From Bin87 sp965220055 (GTDB lineage Bacteria; Chloroflexota; Dehalococcoidia; Lucifugimonadales; UBA3495): a DNA stretch of 64,000 nt. Positions within the stretch are counted from its first letter, which is position 1; every line of letters begins with the position of its first letter. A program made the position numbers and the translations under genes. Below, piece by piece: positions 17,141 through 26,588 of the stretch. Location of the stretch: contig CBDCPE010000004.1 in the NCBI GenBank assembly GCA_965220055.1, positions 3,658,001 through 3,722,000 of the forward strand, read 5' to 3'. The notes below the pieces were generated by a model, which ran no database searches, was not told the DNA's origin, and saw nothing but the letters and a program-made list of their open reading frames with translations.

Positions 17141-17170
17141 ACCGCCGCCCCAAGCATCCGGTCCGGCGGT
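17141..17170 (+). terminator. Hairpin after the Lrp gene
   Basis: ACCGCCG at 17141-17147 pairs with CGGCGGT at 17164-17170 around a 16-nt loop, directly after the stop codon. It has no T tract; the downstream DNA was displaced by the IS66 insertion at 17180. Confidence 0.35.
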
Positions 17171-17179
17171 CCCGGACAC

Positions 17180-18611
17180 GTAACAGTTCAGAGTTGAGGG
17201 GAAGTGAGCAGTTGACGGCAGGCAGCGATGGGGTTGAGAGCTTGTGCTCGCCAGGTGCCGAAGATTGAGGCCAGCGTCATCTTGGTGTCGGTGCCCTGCG
17301 CTGAGCGGGTGCCCCCGCTGACCTTGCGGCTGACCACCAAATGGCGCAGGCTGCGCTCGGCGGCATTGTTGTCCGGCGGCACTTCCGGTTGGGCCACGAA
17401 GACGAAGAGTTCCTTGATGTGCTTCTCCATGCGTCGGCACAGTCTGGCCGGGACGGCCGACGGGTCGTCCCGGAATGGACGGCAGAGGGCCAGCAGTCGC
17501 CTTTCCAGGGTCAGTTGGGCGGTGCGGCGTGGTGGTTCTGAAGGGTGGGTAAAGGTCGTGGCCTGACGGTAGAGTTGGTGGACGGCGTCAGCCCACTGGG
17601 CCAGTGATCTATCATCAGGGTAGAGGACACGCAGGTCGTGGATGTCCCGCAGCAGGTGAGCCCAGCAGCGTTGCTTGGGACCGTCGTAATGGTGGTAGGC
17701 GGCATAGAAGTCGCTGACCAGCACGCCAGCAAACTCCTTGCCCAGGACTTCGTCGACCACGGCCTTGCCCCGACCACGCCGCAGGAAGTACCGCTGGTCG
17801 GAGGTGCTGAAAGTCCACACGTAGCCGTTGTGTCCGTCTTCACGCCAGCCGGTCTCATCGGCGTGGACCACTGGGCTGCCGCGGACGCGCTCCAGTATGC
17901 CCGCCAGTTCGGTCTGCGCTTTGCCCGCCACGGTGCGTGTGGCATTTACGATGGCGCCCAGGCTGAGGCGCAGCCCGTGCACGGTGTCCAGGTACCATTG
18001 GATGGTGCGTAACGGCAGCCTGGCCTCCTCCCGCAGGGCTGCAATCAGGCTGATGACATTGACCCCCAGACGCTGCTTGCCCATCACCACGCCGTCCAGT
18101 TGTGCTTTGGGAACACAGCAGCGTCGGCACTGTGGACAGGTGCGGGCCAGGTAAACGTGCTCGGTTACCTGCGCCGGAACCTGGGGCAGGTCGATGACCT
18201 CCCGAGTGCGCTGGGCCCAGCCTCCGGACAAGTGGGTCCCGCAGTCGGGACACTGCTCCACCACATGCTCCACTCGGTGGGTGGGCGTCATGCGGGATCG
18301 GGCAAAGCCGTGAAACCGGGGTTTGCGTGGCTCCTTGGGACGTGCTGGCTCCCGGTCCGCTTTGGGCTTCAGACCGGGCATCCGGCGGGAGCTTTGGGGT
18401 TTGGCTTGGCCTTCCAACTGGGCAATCCGCTTCTCCAGCCGCTCGATGATGGCTTGCTGGCGGACTATGATGCCAATCAGGACATCCCGGTCAGCTGCCC
18501 TGAGATTGATTTCGGTATCCATCCCAGTTATATGACATAACCACCGCCCCCAAAGCCAGCCACCCGCAAACCAAGTTCGCCCAATTCACCCCACCAACTC
18601 TGAACAGTTAC
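17180..18611 (-). mobile_element. IS66-family insertion sequence, copy 1 (intact)
   Basis: This is a 1432-bp element bounded by the inverted repeat GTAACAGTTCAGAGTTG and an exact 8-bp target duplication CCGGACAC (17172-17179 and 18612-18619). The 8-bp duplication is diagnostic for IS66. It carries a single transposase and lacks the accessory tnpA/tnpB genes of larger IS66 members. A second copy at 30240-31671 differs at one base as far as read. Confidence 0.95.
17188..18522 (-). CDS. IS66-family transposase (TnpC-type)
   Basis: The 444-residue protein has an N-terminal coiled-coil (IERLEKRIAQLEGQ, residues 26-39), then a zinc-finger-like region (CPDCG and CPQCRRCC). The DDE core follows with HADETGWR, VLVSDFYAAYHH and DNNAAERSLR supplying Asp, Asp and Glu. 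It is full length with no lesions, so the element is probably functional. It is read toward the Lrp gene from a start 89 bp inside the right end. Confidence 0.95.
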   Translation of the reverse strand: MDTEINLRAADRDVLIGIIVRQQAIIERLEKRIAQLEGQAKPQSSRRMPGLKPKADREPARPKEPRKPRFHGFARSRMTPTHRVEHVVEQCPDCGTHLSGGWAQRTREVIDLPQVPAQVTEHVYLARTCPQCRRCCVPKAQLDGVVMGKQRLGVNVISLIAALREEARLPLRTIQWYLDTVHGLRLSLGAIVNATRTVAGKAQTELAGILERVRGSPVVHADETGWREDGHNGYVWTFSTSDQRYFLRRGRGKAVVDEVLGKEFAGVLVSDFYAAYHHYDGPKQRCWAHLLRDIHDLRVLYPDDRSLAQWADAVHQLYRQATTFTHPSEPPRRTAQLTLERRLLALCRPFRDDPSAVPARLCRRMEKHIKELFVFVAQPEVPPDNNAAERSLRHLVVSRKVSGGTRSAQGTDTKMTLASIFGTWRAQALNPIAACRQLLTSPQL

Positions 18612-18628
18612 CCGGACACGCGCCGCGT

Positions 18629-18656
18629 TTGCATTGCATATTCGCCGTGCTATAAT
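18629..18656 (+). promoter_or_regulatory. Promoter of the ferredoxin gene
   Basis: A consensus TATAAT at 18651-18656 sits 16 bp downstream of TTGCAT at 18629-18634. This predicts a start near 18663 and a leader of about 70 nt. The promoter begins 18 bp beyond the IS66 right end, so the insertion narrowly spared it. Confidence 0.65.
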
Positions 18657-18734
18657 TTCCACACCCGTGAGTTGTGGCCCGAAGTTCGGCTTGCCACTGT
18701 CAACCCACACCACATCATCCGAGGGAATGCCGCT

Positions 18735-18977
18735 ATGACCTACATCATTACCGAACCATGCGTGGGTGTCAAAGACGCCGCGTGTGTCGACGTTTGCCCG
18801 GTGGACTGCATCTACACCACCGACGACGATGACATGTACTTCATCAGCCCCGATGAGTGCATCGACTGCGCTGCCTGCGAACCGGTGTGCCCCGTCACGG
18901 CCATCTTCGCTGAGGAAGCAGTGCCGTCCATGTATGAAGACTTTATCAAGATAAACTACGACTACTTCAGCAAGTAG
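18735..18977 (+). CDS. fdxA: 7Fe ferredoxin ([3Fe-4S][4Fe-4S])
   Basis: The 80-residue protein begins MTYIITEPCVGVKDAAC, close to actinobacterial FdxA. The cysteine pattern is Cys9, Cys17, Cys21 and Cys25, then Cys42, Cys45, Cys48 and Cys52. The seven-residue gap after Cys9 is the mark of 7Fe ferredoxins, in which one cluster is [3Fe-4S]. It is a soluble low-potential electron carrier; the partner is unknown. It has its own promoter and a strong terminator, so it is a single-gene unit. Confidence 0.92.
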   Translation: MTYIITEPCVGVKDAACVDVCPVDCIYTTDDDDMYFISPDECIDCAACEPVCPVTAIFAEEAVPSMYEDFIKINYDYFSK

Positions 18978-19010
18978 TCGTCGCGCCCCCCGGCGTACGC
19001 CGACCCGTCG

Positions 19011-19044
19011 TGCGCCCGGCGCTTGGTCGCCGGGCGCACGTTTA
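19011..19044 (+). terminator. Terminator of the ferredoxin gene
   Basis: A perfect 12-bp stem (GTGCGCCCGGCG at 19011-19022, complement at 19029-19040) with a CTTGGT loop is followed by GTTT, 34 bp after the fdxA stop. Confidence 0.75.
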
Positions 19045-19063
19045 GCGGTTCACACTTTCTCTG

Positions 19064-19891
19064 ATGTCCGCATCCGACCCGCAGCGATCCGCCCGCCCTG
19101 AAGTCAACGTGGTCGTCTGCACCGACGAGTACGGGTGCGGACGCTGGTATCATCGCGGCCGCAACGCCAACACCGTGCTGAGCGATCTCCGTGACGCCGC
19201 ACATCGGCTGGGCGGCGAACGCATGCAGGTCACCCCAGCGGGTTGCATCCTTGGCTGCACCTACGGCCCGCGTTTCGACGTCGCCCGCCGTTGGTCCGGC
19301 GAAAAAGTGCTCTACGGCTCCATCGAGGGCGAAGCTGCCGTCACCCGGCGGGGTCGGGTACGATTTGCCGCCATCCCAGACGATCTGGATCAAGTGGTGT
19401 CCGACCATCTGGCCGAGACCGCGGTTCCCGTCCACCGTCTCACCGAAACCAACCCTCCGGCCGACATCGACCTGCTGCGCCGTATCCTGTCCGACTGCAG
19501 CCGTGGAATAGGCGATCCCGCCGTCGGGCTGGACGAAGCCGTTATCATGGTGCATAACTCGGCCGCCACCGTCTCCATTCCCGCCACACTCGCCAACTTG
19601 CAATTCGTGGATGGCAGCGGGAGCACCCACCCTGCCGGAGACATCGCCCTGCTTGCCACCGACGGCGACGGTCAGGCGGCCTTGCAACTCAGCCGCATTC
19701 GCCAGGTAGAGTTCCTGTACCGCACCCTGCGCAATGGTTTTCCCAGCTACTCCATTTGGTTGCGGGACGATGATTTGGCTACCGTATACCGTATCTACCT
19801 GCGCCGCTCGGAAACCCCAGCCAACAATCCCCTGCGTCATCACCTCTTCATGAACCTCACCGAAAAGTATGGCGAAAAGGTAACCCTGTAA
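19064..19891 (+). CDS. Unknown protein with a thioredoxin-like 2Fe-2S ferredoxin-type N-terminus
   Basis: The 275-residue protein carries cysteines VVCTDEYGCGR (near 19 and 25) and PAGCILGCTYGP (near 61 and 65). This spacing is found in thioredoxin-like [2Fe-2S] ferredoxins. The remaining 190 residues are of unrecognised type and end in an alpha/beta segment around VYRIYLRRSETP. The fusion suggests an electron-transfer protein with an attached partner domain. No Shine-Dalgarno precedes the ATG. It lies between fdxA and aconitase, both iron-sulfur genes, which may hint at a common Fe-S context. Confidence 0.7.
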   Translation: MSASDPQRSARPEVNVVVCTDEYGCGRWYHRGRNANTVLSDLRDAAHRLGGERMQVTPAGCILGCTYGPRFDVARRWSGEKVLYGSIEGEAAVTRRGRVRFAAIPDDLDQVVSDHLAETAVPVHRLTETNPPADIDLLRRILSDCSRGIGDPAVGLDEAVIMVHNSAATVSIPATLANLQFVDGSGSTHPAGDIALLATDGDGQAALQLSRIRQVEFLYRTLRNGFPSYSIWLRDDDLATVYRIYLRRSETPANNPLRHHLFMNLTEKYGEKVTL

Positions 19892-20008
19892 CATCTCCCC
19901 GGGCACGGTCGCCCGCCGCGGCATTCTGTATCACATTTCGCTTTCGTGGTTGACAGTGCGCCGGTCGGGCCGACCCAGGGGGGCTAAACTCGAGGAGGAG
20001 CGAACATA

Positions 20009-22291
20009 ATGAGCAACATCGATTCCACTCCTGAATTCGTGCGGGAAACGTACCGCAAGATGGACGAGAAACTGACCCAGGTACGGGCCAGGCTCAACCG
20101 CCCGCTGACGATGACCGAGAAACTGCTGCTTTCCCACTTGGACGACGTCGCCGACGCCGACCTGCGCCCGGGCGACAGTTACATCAATCTCCGCCCCGAC
20201 CGAGTGGCCCACCAGGACGTCACCGGTCAGATGGCTATCCTGCAGTTCATGCAATCGGGCCGCGACCGCGTCGCGGTCCCGACGACTGTCCACTGCGACC
20301 ACCTGATCCAGGCCCGCGTCGGCGCCTCCTCCGACCTCCAGGACGCACTCAATGAGAGCAACGAGGTCTACCAGTTCCTTGAATCCTCCAGCCGCCGGTA
20401 CGGCATGGGCTTCTGGAAGCCCGGCTCCGGCATTGTCCACCAGGTGGTGTTGGAAAAGTATGCCTTCCCCGGCTCGCTGATCATCGGTACCGACTCCCAC
20501 ACCGTCAATGGCGGCGGCTTGGGCTCCCTGGCCATCGGTGTGGGCGGCGCGGACGCTGCCGACGTCATGGCCGGCCTTCCCTGGGAAGTCCGCTACCCTC
20601 GCATCATCGGCGTTAAGCTCACCGGTTCCATGAGCGGCTGGACCGCACCCAAGGACGTCATCATCAAGCTGGCCTACGAGCTCACCGTGTCCGGCGGCAC
20701 CAACGCCATCATCGAGTACTTCGGACCCGGCGCCGCCTCCATCTCCGCTACGGGCAAGGGCACCATCTGTAACATGGGTGCCGAGCTCGGAGCCACTGGC
20801 GACGTTTTCCCTTACGATGAGCGCATGGCCACCTACCTCCGCGCCACCGGCCGCGGCGACCTCGTTGCAATCGCCGAGGAGTACGTCCACCTGCTCCAGT
20901 CGGACCCCGAAGTCGAGGAGCATCCGGAACAGTTTTACGACCAGATCGTGGAAATCGACCTGTCGACCCTGGAACCCCACGTCACCGGCCCCCACTCTCC
21001 CGACCGGGCGCGGCCGATCTCCGAATTGGCCGCCGAGGCGCAGCGAGAGGGTTTCCCGGAGCGGGTGTCCGTGGCCCTGGTCGGTAGCTGCACCAACTCC
21101 TCCTACGAAGACATGGAACGCTGCGCTGACGTGGCCCGCCAGGCCTCCGCCCACGGGATTTCCGCCGCCTCCGGCCTGCTGGTAACCCCCGGTTCCGAGC
21201 AAGTCCGCGCCACCATCGAGCGCGACGGCCAACAGGCCGCGCTGGAAGCCATCGGCGCCACCGTGCTGGCCAACGCTTGCGGTCCCTGCATCGGCCAGTG
21301 GAACCGACCGGAGGCCCGCGGCACCGACAACAGCATCGTTACTTCCTACAACCGCAACTTCCCCAGCCGCAACGACGGCAACGCCGGCACCATGAACTTC
21401 ATTGCCAGCCCTGAGCTGGCCGTGGCCATGGGTTTGGGCGGTAGCCTGTCGTTCAACCCACTCACCGATCCGCTGGTGGACGCCGACGGCAACGAGTTCA
21501 TGCTCCAGCCGCCGTCCGAGGCCCCCGAGGTGCCGCCCACCGGCTTCGACCCGGGTATCGATATGTACATCGAGCCGCCGGAAGATGGCAGCGATGTCGA
21601 AATTCGCGTCGACCCCAGCAGCAACCGTTTGCAAGTCTTGGACCCTTGGGCACCCTGGGACGGCAACGACTTCCAAGACGTGCCCGTCCTGGTGAAGACC
21701 CAGGGCAAGACGACCACCGACTCTATCTCTCCGGCGGGCCCGTGGTTGCGCTTCCGGGGTCACCTCAACAACCTCAGCGACAATATGTTCCTCGGCGCCA
21801 ACAACGCCTATACCGACGAAACCGGCACCGGCAAGAACCAGCTCTCCGGCGAAGAGATCATGCCAATACCGGAGCTTGCCCGCACCTACAGTGCGCAGGG
21901 CATCCGCTGGGTCGCCATCGGCGACGAGAACTACGGAGAGGGCTCCAGCCGTGAGCACGCCGCCCTGTCGCCTCGGATGCTGGGCGCCGCGGCCATCATC
22001 ACCCGCAGCTTCGCCCGCATCCACGAATCCAACCTTAAGAAGCAGGGGCTCCTGGCCCTCACCTTCGAGGACCCGGCGGACTGGGACCGTGTGTTGGAAG
22101 ATGACCGCATGAGCCTCGTGGGTCTCAGCGACCTGGCCCCCGGCCGGCCGGTGCAGGCTGTCCTCAAGCACGCCGACGGGACCGAGGAGACCCTGAACCT
22201 GCGCCATACGCTGAACGAACCCCAGATCGCGTGGTTCCGGGCCGGCAGCGCCATGAACCACATGAAAAACCTGGAGGGAGCCGCAAGTTAG
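20009..22291 (+). CDS. Aconitate hydratase, mitochondrial type
   Basis: Isomerises citrate and isocitrate in the TCA cycle. The 760-residue length and the order (Fe-S domains, linker, swivel domain from about residue 600) match the mitochondrial-type aconitases. The [4Fe-4S] ligands are Cys361 (VGSCTNSS), Cys424 and Cys427 (NACGPCIG). The DSHT motif (IIGTDSHTVNGG) and the swivel-domain substrate loop (NYGEGSSREHAA) are intact. The ATG follows GGAGGAG. A very strong terminator sits 25 bp after the stop, so it is a single-gene transcript. Confidence 0.95.
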   Translation: MSNIDSTPEFVRETYRKMDEKLTQVRARLNRPLTMTEKLLLSHLDDVADADLRPGDSYINLRPDRVAHQDVTGQMAILQFMQSGRDRVAVPTTVHCDHLIQARVGASSDLQDALNESNEVYQFLESSSRRYGMGFWKPGSGIVHQVVLEKYAFPGSLIIGTDSHTVNGGGLGSLAIGVGGADAADVMAGLPWEVRYPRIIGVKLTGSMSGWTAPKDVIIKLAYELTVSGGTNAIIEYFGPGAASISATGKGTICNMGAELGATGDVFPYDERMATYLRATGRGDLVAIAEEYVHLLQSDPEVEEHPEQFYDQIVEIDLSTLEPHVTGPHSPDRARPISELAAEAQREGFPERVSVALVGSCTNSSYEDMERCADVARQASAHGISAASGLLVTPGSEQVRATIERDGQQAALEAIGATVLANACGPCIGQWNRPEARGTDNSIVTSYNRNFPSRNDGNAGTMNFIASPELAVAMGLGGSLSFNPLTDPLVDADGNEFMLQPPSEAPEVPPTGFDPGIDMYIEPPEDGSDVEIRVDPSSNRLQVLDPWAPWDGNDFQDVPVLVKTQGKTTTDSISPAGPWLRFRGHLNNLSDNMFLGANNAYTDETGTGKNQLSGEEIMPIPELARTYSAQGIRWVAIGDENYGEGSSREHAALSPRMLGAAAIITRSFARIHESNLKKQGLLALTFEDPADWDRVLEDDRMSLVGLSDLAPGRPVQAVLKHADGTEETLNLRHTLNEPQIAWFRAGSAMNHMKNLEGAAS

Positions 22292-22315
22292 TCAACCTAC
22301 CATCTGAATTCTCGC

Positions 22316-22349
22316 AAAAAGGGGCGCCCGCACGCGGGCGCCCCTTTTT
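22316..22349 (+). terminator. Strong intrinsic terminator after aconitase
   Basis: A perfect 15-bp stem (AAAAAGGGGCGCCCG at 22316-22330, complement at 22335-22349) with a CACG loop ends in T5. It is symmetrical, so it can terminate in both directions. Confidence 0.92.
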
Positions 22350-22629
22350 CGCTGAACGCATCGATTTTGTGATACAGGCGTAATGTCCAGCCAATGGTAG
22401 CCGACGTTGGCGTCTGGACTAACTCAATTCCACCTCGCCGTGGCCCGCTGGCAGGGCCATTCGATTATCCAGATTCGCTTTGCTGCCGACGGGGTATCCC
22501 GGTATACACTCATCGTTCGGATCGTTGGATGTGGCCGAGAATCGTCATCGCTCAGCAATAATCGAAAGGCCCTGGGCCCGCTGGACCCTCACTTGATTGC
22601 CCTCGCCGGCCGGTGGTATGGTATTGACC
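22350..22629. other. Intergenic region before polX
   Basis: The full gap is 338 bp from the aconitase stop. After the terminator there are about 280 bp in which I see no gene, RNA or clear promoter. Confidence 0.4.
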
Positions 22630-24429
22630 ATGACCACGCAAATCACCAACGAAGACATCGTCCAACTGTTCAACAACATGGCGGCCATGTTGGAGATCAA
22701 GGGCGACACCGTCTTCAAGATTCGCGCCTACCAGCGCGCTGCCAACACCATCGAACAGATCAGTTGGTCATTGGCCGCAGCGGCTGCCGCCGGCGACGAC
22801 CTGAAGCAAATCCCAGGTGTCGGCAAGGCCATCAGCGAAAAGGTCCAGGAGTACGTGGCTACCGGGCATGTTGCCGCATACGACCGTCTCGCTGAGGAAC
22901 TGCCTCCCAATGTCCTGGACTTGCTTGAAGTTCCCGGCATGGGCCCCAAGACGGTGAAGGCCGCCGTGGACGAACTCGGTATCGGCTCTGTCACCGAGCT
23001 TGAGCAGGCCGCGTTGGACGGGAGGCTCTCCCAGTTGCCGCGCATGGGCAAACGCTCTGCCGCAAACATCCTGCGCCACATCCAGGCCCAGCGCTCCCGC
23101 TCCGACCGCACGCCCTTGGGCATCGCTTCCGAGACCTGCGCTGCGGTTACAGCCCAGTTGTTCGACGCCTGCCCTGGTTTGGTGAGCCTCACCCCGGCCG
23201 GCTCGCTGCGCCGCTGGGAGGAGACCATCGGAGACCTCGATCTCATCGCCGTTTCGGACAACTCGGCCGAAACTGGGCCAGCTCTCGCCGCCTTGTCGTC
23301 CGTCCGTGAGATCCTGGTCCAGGGAGACTCGAAGACATCAGTGGTCGTCGACCCCGGCATCCAGATCGACCTGCGGATCGGCGAGCCGGACGCCATGGGC
23401 GCAATGCTCCAGTACTTCACCGGCAGCCAGCAGCACAACATCCGCCTCCGGGATTACGCCAATCGACGCGGGCTGTCCCTCAACGAATACGGCATCACCG
23501 TCATCGAAAGCGGCGAAACCGAACGTTTCCCGGATGAGGAGTCCTTCTACGGTCGCCTCGATCTGCCCTGGATACCGCCGGAACTCCGTCGCGGCTCCGA
23601 CGAACTGGACGCCGCCCGCGCGGGCAATCTTCCCAACCTGGTTACCGAGACCGACCTCCGCGGCGATCTGCACCTCCACAGCGACTGGAGCGATGGCAAG
23701 TTCCCCCTGGAAGAGATGGTTGCCGCCGTCGCCGCCATGGGCTACGAGTACATGGCCCTCACCGACCATTCCCAAGGCCTCGGCGTCGCCAATGGGTTGA
23801 CTCCCGACCGTCTCGCCCGCCAGATCGAAATCCTGAAGCGTCTCCAGTCGCGGTACGAAATGACCATCCTCTGCGGTTCCGAGGTGGACATCCGAGCCGA
23901 CGGCGCCATGGACTTCCCCGACGACGTCCTGAGCATGCTGGATTGGGTTATCGCCTCCGTTCACAACGCCATGAGCCAGGACCGTGAGACTATGACCCGG
24001 CGCATCGCCAGCGCCATGGAGAACGCCTACGTAACCGTCATCGGCCACGCCTCAACCCGGCTGCTCGGTCGGCGGGACCCGGTGGAGTTCGATATCGAGG
24101 CCCTGCTGAAGACCGCCCGCGACACCGGCACTGCCATGGAGATTAACGCCGCTCCGGAGCGTCTCGACCTCAAGGACACCCATGCGGCTCGCGCCCGCGA
24201 GTGGGGCGTCCCGTTGGTCATCAACACCGACTCTCACCACGTCGACGGCTTGACGAACCGCACCTTCGGTGTGGCCGTGGCCCGTCGTGCTTGGTGCGGA
24301 CCCGAGCATATCCTCAACACCTACCCGTCGAACGAGTTTCTCGCGTGGCTCCGTGCCCCCAAAGGGCAGCGGCCGGACCGCTTCGACGCTATGGTAGGTG
24401 CACGCAGTGCCGGGGCATCCCGACCGTGA
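22630..24429 (+). CDS. polX: DNA polymerase/3'-5' exonuclease PolX
   Basis: The 599-residue protein follows the PolX order: an N-terminal helix-hairpin-helix 8-kDa domain (IPGVGKAISEKV and VPGMGPKTVKAAV), palm motif GSLRRWEETIGDLDL with metal ligands Asp202 and Asp204, thumb, then a C-terminal PHP phosphoesterase domain opening with DLHLHSDWSDG (His348, His350). It fills short gaps and trims 3-prime ends in base-excision and end repair. The ATG at 22630 matches the family N-terminus better than the ATG at 22618. Its stop overlaps the next gene's GTG. Confidence 0.93.
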   Translation: MTTQITNEDIVQLFNNMAAMLEIKGDTVFKIRAYQRAANTIEQISWSLAAAAAAGDDLKQIPGVGKAISEKVQEYVATGHVAAYDRLAEELPPNVLDLLEVPGMGPKTVKAAVDELGIGSVTELEQAALDGRLSQLPRMGKRSAANILRHIQAQRSRSDRTPLGIASETCAAVTAQLFDACPGLVSLTPAGSLRRWEETIGDLDLIAVSDNSAETGPALAALSSVREILVQGDSKTSVVVDPGIQIDLRIGEPDAMGAMLQYFTGSQQHNIRLRDYANRRGLSLNEYGITVIESGETERFPDEESFYGRLDLPWIPPELRRGSDELDAARAGNLPNLVTETDLRGDLHLHSDWSDGKFPLEEMVAAVAAMGYEYMALTDHSQGLGVANGLTPDRLARQIEILKRLQSRYEMTILCGSEVDIRADGAMDFPDDVLSMLDWVIASVHNAMSQDRETMTRRIASAMENAYVTVIGHASTRLLGRRDPVEFDIEALLKTARDTGTAMEINAAPERLDLKDTHAARAREWGVPLVINTDSHHVDGLTNRTFGVAVARRAWCGPEHILNTYPSNEFLAWLRAPKGQRPDRFDAMVGARSAGASRP

Positions 24430-25217
24430 CCTTTTCGGTGGGCGACACCGGGGTCACGGTTATCTCGCCGGCCTATGGCGAGGCCGGAGCGCTGCCCGAT
24501 TACGATCACGTCATCGAGCGTTTGCGTTCCCGTGCCGGCCGTACCGAGCCGTGGCACATCGCCCTGCTCGACGCCATGGGTCGCTGGAGCCTCTCTCACG
24601 AGGACCTGTGGGGACGGCGCTGGCACTACGTCATCGGCGGCGAAGCGCTGGACTGGCTTACCTTGGCCCATCGTCTTTGCTTATCCATCCCCGACGCTGT
24701 GCCGCCTGCGGAACTGGAATCGTTGCTGTTGTACGGTCGCCTGCCCGAAGACATCAGCTCCGAACGGTTCCGCCAACTAATCGGGCCCTACCGCTACACC
24801 GCCCACTTGAACTTCTGGTACGGCGTGGTGGTAGAAGAGGCTTTACAACTGGTGAGCGAGGACTCCATCCGCAAAAGCCGGTTGGCTCGCTGCTACGGCG
24901 ACAACGACGATGTGGCCGAGGAAGCCTACCGCCATCTCTACGGCGAGACCCGGACCTACCTCGTCCCTCAATTCTTATCCGATGCCGGCGGAACCTGGGG
25001 ATACGACCCCGAAGCACTTTCCCTTGTCGCCTGGCATGAGTTCACCTACTGGCTGTTCAAGCGCCGGATACGCAAGTGGCATCCCGCCCGTGTCGCCAGC
25101 GATACCCGACGCGGCCTGGTGCGGCTCCGTGAGTTGCGCGACGACGAAAATGCCGCAGATACTGGCCACCTCATCATCAACGATATCGACCTGCCTGCTC
25201 TGCAGGCAACAAAATAG
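24426..25217 (+). CDS. Unknown protein coupled to PolX
   Basis: The start is the GTG at 24426, overlapping the PolX stop as GTGA; longer upstream frames only shadow PolX. The product is 263 residues, soluble, rich in Trp, Tyr and Arg, with segments such as RWSLSHEDLWGRRWHYVIGG and HEFTYWLFKRR. No signal, membrane helix or known domain is recognised. Translational coupling to PolX suggests joint expression and perhaps a repair-linked role, which is inference only. It ends in a hairpin terminator that includes its stop codon. Confidence 0.75.
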   Translation: MTFSVGDTGVTVISPAYGEAGALPDYDHVIERLRSRAGRTEPWHIALLDAMGRWSLSHEDLWGRRWHYVIGGEALDWLTLAHRLCLSIPDAVPPAELESLLLYGRLPEDISSERFRQLIGPYRYTAHLNFWYGVVVEEALQLVSEDSIRKSRLARCYGDNDDVAEEAYRHLYGETRTYLVPQFLSDAGGTWGYDPEALSLVAWHEFTYWLFKRRIRKWHPARVASDTRRGLVRLRELRDDENAADTGHLIINDIDLPALQATK

Positions 25218-25237
25218 GGGCGAAAAATTCGCCCCTA
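25215..25237. terminator. Bidirectional hairpin between convergent genes
   Basis: TAGGGGCGAA at 25215-25224 pairs perfectly with 25228-25237 across a 3-nt loop. The stem includes the stop codon of the upstream gene. It lies between the PolX partner and the minus-strand S1 gene. Confidence 0.65.
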
Positions 25238-25267
25238 AACATTTTCGCCGCTGTGCCGCGTCCGCGG

Positions 25268-26368
25268 CTACAGGCCGTATACCTTGCGGTAACTCAGGCT
25301 CATCCGCTTTCGCTCGGTGTCAATGCTCAGGATCTGCACCTTGATCTGCTGACCCTGGTAGACGATCTCCCGAGGGTGCTCCATCCGACGCGCCGATAGT
25401 TCGGAGATGTGCACCAAGCCTTCGACCCAGTCTTCCAACTTCACGAAAGCACCGAAGTCCATCAAACGCGTGACCGTCCCGTCAACGATGTCACCGACCT
25501 GGTAGCGCTCCGGAACGGTGTCCCACGGCTCGGGCTGGGTCCGCTTCAGGCTCAGCGAGATCTTACTGTTCTCCCGGTCCACCCGCAGCACCTTCAGCGT
25601 TAGGTCGTCTCCAACGCTGACCACTTCCTCCGGCGACTTAATCATCGCCCAAGACAACTCCGAGATAGGCACCAACCCCTCCGCGTCGCCCAAGTCCACG
25701 AAAGCGCCAAACCCCCGCATGGACCGTACCGTGCCCTGCACGATCTGGCCTTCCTGCAATACTTCCAGCAGGCGCTCCTTGGCGGCGTTTCGCAACTGCC
25801 GCCAGATGCGGCGTTCGGTCAGCACCAGCTTTTCCCGCTGGGCGTCAAGCTCCAGGATGTTGAAACGGGCGTCCTCACCTATTCGAGCGTCCAAGTGCTC
25901 GACACGGCCCTCCTTGGGCACCGGCGCCATCTGGGAAAAGGGAACGAACCCCCGTACCCCTTGCCAGTCCACTACCAAGCCACCCTTGTTGTGTTGTACC
26001 ACCTGGGCCGACAGCTCGGAGTCCTGCTTGTGCATCTCAATTAGCTCTTCCCAGACCTGCTTTTCCTGCGCTTGGTCGAAGGAAAACACGGCCATACCGC
26101 CCGGCCCGCGATTGTTCAGGTGAATGACAATCACGTTGGTGCCCGGCTGCATCTGCTCTCGCCTCTCGTCAGTAAGTGTCCGCATCTCTTGTGGCGGAAC
26201 AATTCCCTCGGTTTTCAGGCCGGCGCTGATGACCATACCCTCGTCATCGATGCGCACTATCTCGCCGGTCACCAAGTCGCCCCTCCGGTACTCCCTCGGC
26301 GAAAACGCCGACTCCGGGAGCTGCGACATATCAGTGACTTCGACTACATTCGGGTCCTGGGCTACCAT
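25268..26368 (-). CDS. rpsA: 30S ribosomal protein S1-type protein, four S1 domains
   Basis: The 366-residue RNA-binding protein has four OB-fold S1 repeats, starting near residues 28, 117, 205 and 288; the last two (GTVRSMRGFGAFVDLGDAEG and GTVTRLMDFGAFVKLEDW) are the best conserved. It is shorter than the six-domain proteobacterial S1, as is usual in several Gram-positive-type phyla. The role is mRNA capture on the 30S subunit. The N-terminal 25 residues are acidic and low-complexity. It stands alone on the minus strand and converges on the PolX unit. Confidence 0.9.
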   Translation of the reverse strand: MVAQDPNVVEVTDMSQLPESAFSPREYRRGDLVTGEIVRIDDEGMVISAGLKTEGIVPPQEMRTLTDERREQMQPGTNVIVIHLNNRGPGGMAVFSFDQAQEKQVWEELIEMHKQDSELSAQVVQHNKGGLVVDWQGVRGFVPFSQMAPVPKEGRVEHLDARIGEDARFNILELDAQREKLVLTERRIWRQLRNAAKERLLEVLQEGQIVQGTVRSMRGFGAFVDLGDAEGLVPISELSWAMIKSPEEVVSVGDDLTLKVLRVDRENSKISLSLKRTQPEPWDTVPERYQVGDIVDGTVTRLMDFGAFVKLEDWVEGLVHISELSARRMEHPREIVYQGQQIKVQILSIDTERKRMSLSYRKVYGL

Positions 26369-26588
26369 CAGTTAAGCTGCTCCTTACTCTTGCTTACGGC
26401 CAGTTGGCGTGGCCGCATAGGTCGAGCAGGTACTTCGTTCTCGCTTGGATCACTTTCCCCACAATTCGCCTGCCTAATAATACTTATACCGCAAGCAAAT
26501 TGCAACCGCTAAATTCGAGAAACGCTGCATGCCCCATCTCGCCGCCTACTCGACCAACAACGGACCCATAGAGACTGTTCGAGCCACG

